A stretch of DNA of 47,116 nucleotides from contig JAFUXH010000129.1 of the NCBI GenBank assembly GCA_017470945.1, forward strand, positions 1-47,116, in the 5' to 3' direction. How positions within the stretch are numbered: the stretch's first letter is position 1; every line of letters starts with the position of its first letter. Under the pieces are notes generated by a model. That model was not told the DNA's origin, did not search any database, and saw only the letters and a program-made list of their open reading frames with translations. The stretch is from Clostridia bacterium. Its GTDB lineage: Bacteria; Bacillota; Clostridia; Christensenellales; Aristaeellaceae. Shown here in pieces: positions 16,472-24,145 of this stretch. The position numbers and the translations under genes are program-made.

Positions 16472-16972
16472 ATGAGCATTCGCCTTGCGACATTACCGGA
16501 TCTGCCCGCCATTGAGGCTGTTTATGCCGCCGCCCGGGCCTACATGGCCCGATCCGGCAACCCCCACCAGTGGGGCGACGACGGATACCCCGCGCACGAT
16601 CTGCTGGTGACCGATATCGGCTTAAAGCGCCTGTATGTGATCGAGGTGGAGGGGCAGGTGCACGGGGTGTTCGCCTTTACGCTGGGCGACGACCCCACCT
16701 ACGCCGTCATTGAGAACGGGCAATGGCCCAACGATCGGCCCTACGGCACCATTCACCGCATCGCCAGCGACGGGCAAATCAAGGGCATGTTCACCCGGGC
16801 CTTTGATTTCTGCCGCGCCCGCATGGACGAGATCCGCATCGACACCCACCACGACAACAAAACCATGCAGCACGTGGTGACCAAGCACGGCTTTGTCCGC
16901 TGCGGCATCATTTACCTGGAAAACGGCGATCCCCGGATCGCGTATCAATATTCGAAAGAAGCACGCGCATGA
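16472..16972 (+). CDS. GNAT-family N-acetyltransferase
   Basis: A 166-residue GNAT-like protein: [20 protein letters not shown] at the start, a beta core ([20 protein letters not shown]), and [20 protein letters not shown] then [20 protein letters not shown], where D-x-N-xx-M-xx-xxxx-GF is typical of the family. The classic Q/RxxGxG loop is replaced by [15 protein letters not shown], so acetyl-CoA binding is slightly divergent. The substrate is unknown. The ATG at 16472 lies 10 bases after ruvB, and the gene overlaps queA by four bases (ATGA), so it is part of the operon. Confidence 0.8.
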   Translation: MSIRLATLPDLPAIEAVYAAARAYMARSGNPHQWGDDGYPAHDLLVTDIGLKRLYVIEVEGQVHGVFAFTLGDDPTYAVIENGQWPNDRPYGTIHRIASDGQIKGMFTRAFDFCRARMDEIRIDTHHDNKTMQHVVTKHGFVRCGIIYLENGDPRIAYQYSKEARA

Positions 16973-17994
16973 AAACATCGGATTTTTACTATGACCTGCC
17001 CCCGGAGCGCATTGCCCAAACCCCCGTGGAGCCCCGGGACGCCGCCCGGATGATGGTGATCCACCGGGATACGGGCCTGCGGGAGGATAAGATTTTCCGG
17101 GATCTGCCCGATTACCTGAACCCCGGCGACGTGATGGTGATCAATCAAACCAAGGTGATCCCCGCCCGGCTGCTGGGCGTGAAGGAGGAAACCAAAGTGC
17201 CGGTGGAAATCCTTCTGCTCCGCCGCATCGACAAGGATCAGTGGGAAACCCTGGTGCGCCCCGGCAGGCGGCTGAAAAAGGGCGTCACGGTGTCCTTTGG
17301 CGACGGGCTGCTGCGGGCCGAAATCGGCGATACCACCGACGCCGGGGGCCGGGTGGTGCGCTTCCTTTATCAGGGCGTGCTCGAGGAATTGCTGGACCGG
17401 CTGGGCGAAATGCCCCTGCCCCCCTACATCCACGAAAAACTGGCCGATCCCAGCCGGTATCAAACCATCTACGCCAAGCAGGAGGGCAGCGCCGCCGCCC
17501 CCACCGCCGGGCTGCATTTCACCCCCGACGTCATGGCCCGCATCCGGGAAAAGGGCGTCGATATCGTGCCGGTGCTGCTGCACGTGGGCCTGGGCACCTT
17601 CCGGCCGGTGAAGGCTGAGGACGTGAGCGAACATCAGATGCACAGCGAATACTGGGAAGTGACCGACGACGCGGCGGACCGGATCAACGCCGCCCGGCGG
17701 TGGGGCGGGCGCATCGTGTGCATCGGCACCACCAGCGTGCGCACCCTGGAAACGGCCGCCACGCCCGATGGCATCGTGCATCCCGGCATGGGCATGACCA
17801 GCATTTTCATCACCCCCGGGGTGAAATTCAAGGCCACCGACGCGCTGCTGACCAATTTCCACCTGCCCGAAAGCACGCTGCTGATGCTGGTTTCGGCCCT
17901 GATGGGCCGGGAGGAGGCCCTGAGCGCCTACCGGGAAGCGGTGGAAAAGGAATACCGGTTTTTTTCTTTCGGCGATTGCATGCTGATCCTGTAA
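16969..17994 (+). CDS. queA: S-adenosylmethionine:tRNA ribosyltransferase-isomerase
   Basis: The 341-residue enzyme transfers and isomerises the ribose of SAM onto 7-aminomethyl-7-deazaguanine in tRNA, giving epoxyqueuosine. Family signatures: [19 protein letters not shown] at the N-terminus, [47 protein letters not shown] and [27 protein letters not shown]. Full length. No tgt gene is in the window (in many Bacillota tgt follows queA). Coupled to the upstream GNAT gene by an ATGA overlap. Confidence 0.97.
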   Translation: MKTSDFYYDLPPERIAQTPVEPRDAARMMVIHRDTGLREDKIFRDLPDYLNPGDVMVINQTKVIPARLLGVKEETKVPVEILLLRRIDKDQWETLVRPGRRLKKGVTVSFGDGLLRAEIGDTTDAGGRVVRFLYQGVLEELLDRLGEMPLPPYIHEKLADPSRYQTIYAKQEGSAAAPTAGLHFTPDVMARIREKGVDIVPVLLHVGLGTFRPVKAEDVSEHQMHSEYWEVTDDAADRINAARRWGGRIVCIGTTSVRTLETAATPDGIVHPGMGMTSIFITPGVKFKATDALLTNFHLPESTLLMLVSALMGREEALSAYREAVEKEYRFFSFGDCMLIL

Positions 17995-18007
17995 GGAGGG
18001 CGCTCAA

Positions 18008-18220
18008 ATGGAATACATGTACCGTCAGGCCATGAAGGACCTTGCGTCGGACTGGAACGAGCTTCTGGCCGACCTGGAGGACATCCGGGATGAGGCCCAG
18101 GATTGCCTGGATGAAAACGGCGATGAAGCCGTGCGGCGGGACGTGCGCCGCATGGACGAGGCCCTGCGCCTGTTGATCAAAGCCGTCGAACTGCTGGACG
18201 AGGGCGAAGAGGACGCGTGA
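18008..18220 (+). CDS. Small acidic helical protein, function unknown
   Basis: A 70-residue, strongly charged, all-helical protein (YMYRQAMKDLASDWNELLAD, then RRDVRRMDEALRLLIKAVEL) with heptad-like spacing, which suggests a short coiled coil or helical hairpin. Start ATG 18008 follows AAGGAGG by seven bases. It sits 13 bases after queA and 12 before the kinase gene, with good ribosome sites, so it is probably a genuine member of the operon. No family is recognised. Confidence 0.7.
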   Translation: MEYMYRQAMKDLASDWNELLADLEDIRDEAQDCLDENGDEAVRRDVRRMDEALRLLIKAVELLDEGEEDA

Positions 18221-18232
18221 GGGGAGCGGCGT

Positions 18233-19075
18233 ATGATCATCGCGGTGATCGGTGGAATGAACCTGGATCTGATGGGCGTGCCGGAGGGCACGCTTTTGTT
18301 CCGTGATTCCAATCCGGGCAGGATCGTGATGCGGCCCGGCGGGGTGGGGCGGAATATCGCTTCCCGGCTGAAAAGCCTGGGGGCCGACGTGCGCCTGCTG
18401 ACCGCCCTGGGCAACGACGACAGGGCCCGGATGCTGTGGGGCTTTTGCAAGGGCGAAGGGATCGACCTGTCCCTTTCCGTACAGACCGATCGTCCCTGCC
18501 CCACCTACCTGTGCATCCACGACGAAAAGGGCGATATGGCCGCCGCCGTCAGCGATATGACCGCCATGGAGGCCATCACCCCGGAGGCCCTCGCCGTCCG
18601 GGCGGAAGCGCTGAACGCATGCGACGCCTGCGTGGTGGATGGCAACCTGTCCGCCGACGCGCTGCGCTTTATCGCCCGGCATGTGACCGTGCCGCTGATC
18701 GCCGATCCGGTCAGCACCGTGAAGGCCCAGCGGCTGCGGCCCATCCTGCAAAGCCTGACGGCCATCAAGCCCAACCAAATGGAGGCCGCCGCCCTGACCG
18801 GCGAATATCACCCGGAAAAGGCGGCCCAGGCACTGTTGGCTTCCGGGGTGAAAAACGTTTTCATCTCCCTGGGCGCGGAGGGCGTTTACTACGCCAACAG
18901 GGAGGAGCAGGGCGTTATGCCCGCCCGGAAGCTGCCCACCGTTCCGCTGACCGGGGCGGGCGACGCCCTGTGCGCCGGGCTGACCATGGGGCTGATCGCC
19001 GGCCTGTCCCCCCGGGAATGCGCCCGGCAGGGCTGCCAGGCCGCCCACGACGCGTTGATGGCCGCTGGGATGTGA
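18233..19075 (+). CDS. PfkB-family carbohydrate kinase (pseudouridine kinase-like)
   Basis: A 280-residue ribokinase-fold enzyme. The PfkB N-terminal signature is MRPGGVGRNIASRLKSLGAD; the C-terminal signature with the catalytic Asp is LTGAGDALCAGLTMGL. The lid region PTYLCIHDEKGDM fits nucleoside kinases, and the whole resembles PsuK-like enzymes, which phosphorylate pseudouridine. The neighbouring queA gene makes a modified-nucleoside theme attractive, but no PsuG glycosidase is adjacent, so specificity remains open. ATG 18233 follows GAGGGGAGC. The promoter of the downstream RNA starts 10 bases after its stop. Confidence 0.82.
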   Translation: MIIAVIGGMNLDLMGVPEGTLLFRDSNPGRIVMRPGGVGRNIASRLKSLGADVRLLTALGNDDRARMLWGFCKGEGIDLSLSVQTDRPCPTYLCIHDEKGDMAAAVSDMTAMEAITPEALAVRAEALNACDACVVDGNLSADALRFIARHVTVPLIADPVSTVKAQRLRPILQSLTAIKPNQMEAAALTGEYHPEKAAQALLASGVKNVFISLGAEGVYYANREEQGVMPARKLPTVPLTGAGDALCAGLTMGLIAGLSPRECARQGCQAAHDALMAAGM

Positions 19076-19084
19076 CCGGGCCTC

Positions 19085-19113
19085 TTGCGTTTCCAGAAAA
19101 AACACGCTATAAT
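19085..19113 (+). promoter_or_regulatory. Promoter of the structured RNA
   Basis: TTGCGT (19085-19090) and a perfect TATAAT (19108-19113) with a 17-base spacer. Transcription should start at about 19120, exactly where the predicted closing helix begins. Confidence 0.8.
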
Positions 19114-19119
19114 GGCGGC

Positions 19120-19388
19120 GGTTGGTTCATCGGGTCTGTGGTTGAAAGCCGATGCCAGTCGCAGGCAAAGCGGTCCACGTAAGCCGGGCAAAGCCCCGGT
19201 GAGCATGGTGCGGTCTAGAAGTAAGCCCGGCCGCGCGGCAACAGCGCGAGAGGATGGCGTGAGGGCGCAAAGGCGCAGAGCAAAGTTCCAGCCGGCGAGT
19301 GTGGGGTCAAAGACCAGGTCAGCCGATGCCAGCCATTTTATTCAACAAACTGCGAATCAAAGCGGAATCAAGATTCCGCTTTGATTCA
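19120..19388 (+). ncRNA. Structured non-coding RNA, raiA-motif-like candidate
   Basis: No credible reading frame fits the 347-base gap between the kinase and glycerophosphodiesterase genes. The 5' end GGTTGG-TT-CATCGG (19120-19133) is complementary to CCGATG-CCAGCC (19323-19334), giving a 12-pair closing helix around about 190 bases. Inside are local hairpins (GGGCAAAGCCC, GCGCAAAGGCGC, GGTCAAAGACC) and purine-rich conserved-looking segments such as GGTTGAAAGCCGATGCC and CGGTGAGCATGGTGCGGTCT. AGCCGATGCCAG occurs twice (19147-19158 and 19321-19332), so CATCGG can pair locally or long-range. A perfect 16-bp hairpin (19354-19387) closes the transcript. Size, layout and segments recall the raiA-motif RNA of Bacillota from memory; this needs a covariance search. 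It does not look like 6S, RNase P, SRP RNA or tmRNA. Confidence 0.65.
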
Positions 19389-19391
19389 AAT
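19354..19391 (+). terminator. Terminator-like hairpin at the end of the structured RNA
   Basis: A perfect 16-bp inverted repeat (19354-19369 with 19372-19387; GAATCAAAGCGGAATC and its complement) with a two-base nominal loop. The T-tract is weak (CTTTGATTC inside the arm, then AAATTT), so it may also act as a 3' stabiliser or allow read-through into the next gene. Confidence 0.6.
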
Positions 19392-19422
19392 TTGCAAGAA
19401 AAACCATTGGAGGATTCGATCG

Positions 19423-20145
19423 ATGGATACGCTGCGTTTGCCCTCCCCCAAGCCCCGCATGATCGCCCACCGGGGCATGAGCGGCCTGGAAATGGAAAAC
19501 ACCTGCTCGGCCTTCGTGGCGGCGGGGAACCGCACCCACTTCGGCATCGAAACCGACGTGCACCGCACCCTGGACGGCCAATTCGTCATCATCCATGACG
19601 ACGATACCCTGCGGGTCAGCGGCGACAAAATGATCGTGGAGGAAACCAGCCTGGAAACCCTGCGTTCCCTGCGCCTGAAGGATCGGGACGGCCAGCGGGG
19701 CCGGCGGGACCTGATGCTGCCCACCTTGCAGGAGTACATTCAAATCTGCAAAAAATACGAAAAAACCGCCGTACTGGAATTGAAAAATCATTTTGACCAG
19801 GCCGATATCGAGCGGATCATCGCCATCATCCAGGCGGAGGATTACCTGCCCCGCACCATGTTCATTTCCTTCGATCTGCCCAACATGATCTGCGTGCGGT
19901 CGCTGCTGCCCCAGCAAAAGGCCCAGTACCTGATCGAGTGCGCGGTGCCCGACGATCTGATCGACACCCTGAAGCGGTATCGCCTCGATCTGGATATCGA
20001 TCACCATTTGTTAACAAAACCCCTGGCCGACGCCTGCAAGCGGGCGGGCATCGAAATCAACGTGTGGACGGTAAACACCCTGCAGGACGCCCAGCGGGTG
20101 ATCGACCTGGGCGTGGATTACATCACCAGCAATATTTTGGAATAA
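19423..20145 (+). CDS. Glycerophosphodiester phosphodiesterase
   Basis: A 240-residue cytoplasmic GDPD enzyme (no signal peptide) that hydrolyses glycerophosphodiesters to glycerol-3-phosphate and an alcohol. The catalytic signature is MIAHRGMSGLEMENT with the HRG histidine, followed by ETDVHRTLDGQFVIIHDDDT, whose E, D and second H are metal and acid/base residues. LELKNHF and VNTLQDAQRVIDLGVDYITS are the later conserved strands. It is of the UgpQ-like short type. Start ATG 19423 follows TTGGAGGA by eight bases. It follows the structured RNA by 35 bases and may depend on read-through from it. Confidence 0.92.
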   Translation: MDTLRLPSPKPRMIAHRGMSGLEMENTCSAFVAAGNRTHFGIETDVHRTLDGQFVIIHDDDTLRVSGDKMIVEETSLETLRSLRLKDRDGQRGRRDLMLPTLQEYIQICKKYEKTAVLELKNHFDQADIERIIAIIQAEDYLPRTMFISFDLPNMICVRSLLPQQKAQYLIECAVPDDLIDTLKRYRLDLDIDHHLLTKPLADACKRAGIEINVWTVNTLQDAQRVIDLGVDYITSNILE

Positions 20146-20186
20146 GGAACCGCACGCCATTGATCATTGCAAGGGATGCGCCGTAA

Positions 20187-20238
20187 TCAAAAAAACGTGG
20201 GAGAAACCGCATTTGGAGCGATTTCCCCCACGTTTTTT
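20187..20238. terminator. Bidirectional intrinsic terminator
   Basis: AACGTGGGAGAAACCGC and GCGATTTCCCCCACGTT form a long stem around ATTTGGA. A-run on the left, T-run on the right, so it can end both the glycerophosphodiesterase transcript and the convergent thioesterase operon. Confidence 0.85.
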
Positions 20239-20251
20239 CATCGATGGACGT

Positions 20252-20989
20252 TCAGCGCCTTCCCAGCTCCCCGCCGATTTCAAAATGCATCTTGCCCTCG
20301 TGATACCCGGCCACCCGGTACGCACTTCCCGCGCGCGTCACGTGCAATTGCATTTCCTGGTCGGGCCGCACCTCGGCGGCGTAGTTGATCAGCATGGTTT
20401 TCAGGCAATTTTCCCGCATCGCCTCGACGCCCAGGGCGTCGCAGGCCCAGTCGGCATAGCGGGTGTTGTTGACGTGCTGATTCACATCCAGATCGAAGTA
20501 ATGAGGCACCCGGGGTAGGATGATTTCCGGCCCCTCGACGGCCTCCACCGTGCCCGGGGTGCCCATGGGCGGGGTCAGGTCGCTGTTGTCCGGAATGGTG
20601 GCGGCCACATCCCCCGGGGCCACCATGCGGCGGTCGTCCACATTCAAAAGCACCCACAGCGTGCCCGCCGTGCCAATCAGCCGCCCTTCCCCGTTACGGA
20701 ACCAATAATACCGGGGGAAGAACCAGCGGCGGTTGGCGGTGGGAAAGGTTTCCACGGTAACGGTATCGCCAATGATGGGATATTCCTCCATCCGCACCTC
20801 GCAGCGGGACAGCACCCACACGATGCGATTCTCAAGCAACGCGTTCCGGCCGCAGCCAAGCTGCTCCGAATGCATACCCGCCGCCTCCTGCATGGCGGTC
20901 AGGATGGCGCTGGGCCGCCACGCGCCCATCAAGTCGCAATCGCAGGTGCGCAGCGTCATGGTTTCCTGGTAGGTTTTCGGTAAGCTCAT
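20252..20989 (-). CDS. Acyl-ACP thioesterase
   Basis: A 245-residue double hot-dog enzyme that releases free fatty acids from acyl carrier protein. The first hot-dog (DCDLMGAWRPSAILTAMQEA) is followed by FPTANRRWFFPRYYWFRN. The second holds the signature D168-x-N170-x-H172-V-N-N (FDLDVNQHVNNTRYADW), with Asn and His being the catalytic pair of the FatA/FatB-like family. ATG at 20989 directly after the mnmG stop, with GGAG inside the mnmG end. Likely makes medium- or long-chain fatty acids for envelope or secretion. It is the last gene of the minus-strand operon and ends before the bidirectional terminator. Confidence 0.92.
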   Translation of the reverse strand: MSLPKTYQETMTLRTCDCDLMGAWRPSAILTAMQEAAGMHSEQLGCGRNALLENRIVWVLSRCEVRMEEYPIIGDTVTVETFPTANRRWFFPRYYWFRNGEGRLIGTAGTLWVLLNVDDRRMVAPGDVAATIPDNSDLTPPMGTPGTVEAVEGPEIILPRVPHYFDLDVNQHVNNTRYADWACDALGVEAMRENCLKTMLINYAAEVRPDQEMQLHVTRAGSAYRVAGYHEGKMHFEIGGELGRR

Positions 20990-20990
20990 G

Positions 20991-22775
20991 TTACTCCTCC
21001 GCTATTTTCGCGGCGTTTTGCCGCTTCAGCCACACCATCAGCACCGCGATATCCGCCGGGGATACCCCGGGGATGCGGCTGGCCTGGCCCAGGGATATGG
21101 GGCGCTGGGCGTTCAGCTTCTGCCTGGCCTCCAGGCGCAGCGCGTCCATGGCCAGATAATCCACGTCGGGCGGGATCGCCGCCTCCTCCATGGCCCGGGT
21201 CTGCCTGATCTGAGCCATTTCTTTTTGCAGATAGCCCGCGTATTTGATTTGGATCTCGGCCTGCTCCTTCGCGCCGGGGCTGTAATCCCAGCCGTCGGGC
21301 AATTGCAAGCTGGCCCCTGGGTGGCGCAGTGCCCGATCCATGCCCTGATCCTCCAAGCGGCGGATCAATTCCTCCGTCTCCCGCTGCTTTTGCTCCGCCT
21401 TTCTCATACGCTCGTCGCTGATCATGCCGATCTTCCTGGCCCGGAAGGTCAAGCGCAGGTCGGCGTTATCCTGGCGCAGGTACAACCGGTGCTCCGCCCG
21501 GCTGGTCATCATGCGGTAGGGCTCGTCGGTGCCTTTGGTGGTCAGATCGTCGGCCAGCACGCCGATGTACGCCTGATCGCGGGTGAGCAGGAAAGGCGCT
21601 TCGTTTTTGCAGTACAGGCTGGCGTTGATGGCGGCGTAAATGCCCTGGGCGGCCGCCTCCTCATAGCCGGATGTGCCGTTGACCTGCCCGGCCAGATACA
21701 GCCCGGGAACGTGCCGGGCCCCCAGGCAGGGGGTCAGGGCCAGGGGGTCGATGCAGTCGTACTCGATGGCGTAGGCAAGCCTTGTCAGCACGCAATGCTC
21801 CAGCCCGGGGATGGTGCGGTACATCGCCCACTGCACGTCCTCCGGCATGGAGGAGGACATGCCCTGCACGTACCACTCGGGATAGCCATCCCCCTCCGGC
21901 TCCAGGAAAATCTGATGCCGATCCTTATCGGCAAAGCGCACCACCTTGGTTTCGATGGAGGGGCAATAGCGGGCCCCGGTGCCGTTGATCTGGCCGGTGA
22001 ACATGGGGGCGCGGTGCAGGTTCTGCCGGATGATCTCGTGGGTCTGTTCGTTGGTCCAGGTCAGGAAGCAATTGATTTTATTGACGGGCGGCGTATCGGT
22101 CAGGAAGGAAAAGGGCGTGGCCGGCTCGTCCCCCGGCTGCACATCCATTTTTTCAAAATCGATGCTGTTTTCCGCCACCCGGGCAGGGGTGCCGGTTTTA
22201 AATCTTCGCAGGGAAAAGCCCAGATCAAGCAGCGACCGGCTCAAATAATTGGCGGGCATCAGGCCCTGGGGCCCGGCGTCCCACTCCGCCTCGCCGATGA
22301 TGATGCGGCTTTTCAGATACACCCCGGTGCACACCACCGCCGCCCGGCAGGGGATCACATCCCCCGTCAGCGTTTTCACGCCGCACACCTTGCCGCCCTG
22401 GGTCAGGATCTCGGCGGCCTCGCCCTGCCGGATGGTCAAATGCGGCTGGGCAAACAGGGTTTTCAGCATCCGCAGGTGATACACCCGCTTATCGGCCTGC
22501 ACCCGCAGGGAATGCACCGCCGGGCCCTTGCCCCGGTTGAGCATGCGGCTTTGCAGCGTCACATCGTCCGCCGCCAGGCCCATTTCGCCGCCCAGGGCGT
22601 CCACCTCCCGCACCAGGTGCCCCTTGCCCGTGCCCCCGATGGAGGGATTGCAGGGCATCAGCGCCACCGATTCCAGGTTCAGCGTCAGCAGCAGGGTATC
22701 CAGGCCCATACGCGCGCCGCACAGCGCGGCCTCGCACCCCGCGTGGCCCGCGCCGATCACAACCAAATCAGCCAA
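20991..22775 (-). CDS. mnmG: tRNA uridine-5-carboxymethylaminomethyl modification enzyme MnmG
   Basis: The FAD-dependent partner of MnmE modifies U34 of tRNAs. The dinucleotide-binding motif is [19 protein letters not shown], then [20 protein letters not shown] and [18 protein letters not shown], all MnmG-specific. The C-terminal domain ends in [20 protein letters not shown]. 594 residues, slightly short (about 620-630 usual), with the loss in the extreme termini. The start is TTG 22775, eight bases after GGAGG; no in-frame ATG fits. mnmE is not nearby, unlike the classic replication-origin arrangement. Confidence 0.96.
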   Translation of the reverse strand: MADLVVIGAGHAGCEAALCGARMGLDTLLLTLNLESVALMPCNPSIGGTGKGHLVREVDALGGEMGLAADDVTLQSRMLNRGKGPAVHSLRVQADKRVYHLRMLKTLFAQPHLTIRQGEAAEILTQGGKVCGVKTLTGDVIPCRAAVVCTGVYLKSRIIIGEAEWDAGPQGLMPANYLSRSLLDLGFSLRRFKTGTPARVAENSIDFEKMDVQPGDEPATPFSFLTDTPPVNKINCFLTWTNEQTHEIIRQNLHRAPMFTGQINGTGARYCPSIETKVVRFADKDRHQIFLEPEGDGYPEWYVQGMSSSMPEDVQWAMYRTIPGLEHCVLTRLAYAIEYDCIDPLALTPCLGARHVPGLYLAGQVNGTSGYEEAAAQGIYAAINASLYCKNEAPFLLTRDQAYIGVLADDLTTKGTDEPYRMMTSRAEHRLYLRQDNADLRLTFRARKIGMISDERMRKAEQKQRETEELIRRLEDQGMDRALRHPGASLQLPDGWDYSPGAKEQAEIQIKYAGYLQKEMAQIRQTRAMEEAAIPPDVDYLAMDALRLEARQKLNAQRPISLGQASRIPGVSPADIAVLMVWLKRQNAAKIAEE

Positions 22776-22867
22776 AGATGTTTCCTCCGTTTATTCTTTC
22801 CAGCCGATGGAACAGCCGTTATTCATCCTTCGAACATCCGCAAGACCCGGATCTTCCGCTTCCCGGG

Positions 22868-23410
22868 TCATCGGTACACCGCCCTTTCGCCGCCGATATA
22901 GGGCAGCCGGGAAAAGGCGCACACCAGATTGGCGTAGCCGATCTGCCGAACTTCGCCCCGGAAGGGCACCGCCACAGGGCGGATGTGCATGCCGATCAGG
23001 GTATCGCCGATATCGATGCCGGCGTCGGCCCGGGCCTGAAGCACCAGGCAGGGCTCCCGCAGCATGCGCCACGCCGCGGCGGGCACGCTGCCGCCGGCCT
23101 TGGGCTGGGGCACGGCGCTGACCCGGATCAAATCCCGCTCCTTCGCCGCCTGCAGGGGCATCACCAGGGCGCGGTTCAGGTGCTCGCAGCATTGAAACAG
23201 GGGCACAAAACCATGCTCCTCGCAAAAATCGATCACCGCCCGGGCCACCCATTCGCCGATTTCGGGCACGCTGGCTTTGCCGATGCGGCCCCCGGCGATC
23301 TCGCTGGTTGAGCAGCCCGTCACGATCCAGGCGCCCTTCTCCAGGCGGGCCGCTTCGCTGAGCTCTGCCAATGCCTGGTGGATTTGCGCGCTGATTTGCG
23401 TTTGATCCAT
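22868..23410 (-). CDS. DUF436 / TIGR01440 (UPF0340) family protein
   Basis: A 180-residue conserved protein of unknown function found across Bacillota (YwlG type). Recognised by EKGAWIVTGCSTSEIAGGRIG, CEEHGFVPLFQCCEHLNRAL and ARADAGIDIGDTLIGMHIRP. The start is ATG 23410: the AGGAG site ends nine bases before it, while the ATG at 23419 would overlap the site. It follows the SpoU methyltransferase gene closely. The fold is thought to be a Rossmann-like alpha/beta type; no activity can be assigned. Confidence 0.87.
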   Translation of the reverse strand: MDQTQISAQIHQALAELSEAARLEKGAWIVTGCSTSEIAGGRIGKASVPEIGEWVARAVIDFCEEHGFVPLFQCCEHLNRALVMPLQAAKERDLIRVSAVPQPKAGGSVPAAAWRMLREPCLVLQARADAGIDIGDTLIGMHIRPVAVPFRGEVRQIGYANLVCAFSRLPYIGGERAVYR

Positions 23411-23415
23411 TCTTT

Positions 23416-24138
23416 TCATCTCCTGAAAGCATACATGCCGATGGCCGCCGCAACGGCCAGGTTCAGGGAATCCACTTCCTCGCTGCTGGGGATGCGCACC
23501 GGCTGTCCGATCCGGGAAAATTCCGCCGGCAGCCCCGCCCCTTCGTTGCCGAAAATCAAGGCGCAGGGGCGGGCGGGGGCTTTCGCCGCCGCGTCCAGCT
23601 GCACCGAGCCATCCAGCATGAAAGGATAAGCGGCGTGATCCGGGTATTCCCTTCGGTAATCCTCAAAATCCCCGTATTCCCGCACCCGCAGGGAGAAAAC
23701 AGCCCCCATGCTGGCCCGCACCACCTTGGGGTCGTAAGCATCTGCCGCCGGGCGGATGACCGCGACGTCGTGATAGCCAAAGCCCAGGGCCGTGCGCAGG
23801 ATGGTGCCCAGGTTGCCCTGATCGGCGATATGATGCAGCACGATATGATCCTTTTCCTGCGCCAGGGGGGCGCTTTGCTTTTCAAACACCACGGCGGCAA
23901 AGCAATTTTCCTTGCCGGAAATGCGCCCCAGCGCCTTATCGGCCACCTCCACCCGGATCCGCCGCTCCGCCGCCAGGGCGGTCAGCTTCCGCACGCCCTC
24001 GCTGCCATCGCCCTTGCTGGATATCAGCAGCCGCCGGGCCAATTCCGGGCGTTTGAGCATGCACTCCATGGATGGGAACACCCCCGGAGCGTAAGAATAA
24101 TCCAGCTCCCGGCGATACGCTTCCAATGCCGGCATCAT
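23416..24138 (-). CDS. SpoU/TrmH-family RNA 2'-O-methyltransferase
   Basis: A 240-residue SPOUT-class enzyme that methylates a ribose in rRNA or tRNA with SAM. N-terminal substrate-binding region (residues about 1-90), then motif 1 (LHHIADQGNLGTILRTALGF), motif 2 (ALIFGNEGAGLP) and motif 3 (SSEEVDSLNLAVAAAIGMY), which form the deep trefoil-knot SAM site. Start at ATG 24138 after GAGGGA; a longer TTG start at 24156 overlaps the upstream helicase. The target nucleotide is unknown. Seven bases after the helicase stop. Confidence 0.88.
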   Translation of the reverse strand: MMPALEAYRRELDYSYAPGVFPSMECMLKRPELARRLLISSKGDGSEGVRKLTALAAERRIRVEVADKALGRISGKENCFAAVVFEKQSAPLAQEKDHIVLHHIADQGNLGTILRTALGFGYHDVAVIRPAADAYDPKVVRASMGAVFSLRVREYGDFEDYRREYPDHAAYPFMLDGSVQLDAAAKAPARPCALIFGNEGAGLPAEFSRIGQPVRIPSSEEVDSLNLAVAAAIGMYAFRR

Positions 24139-24145
24139 TGATCCC

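Noticed and set aside
19120..19388. 6S RNA, RNase P RNA, SRP RNA or tmRNA
   Set aside because: The universal RNase P core segments, the SRP apical loop, the tmRNA alanine-acceptor end with CCA and the single large central bubble of 6S RNA are not seen.
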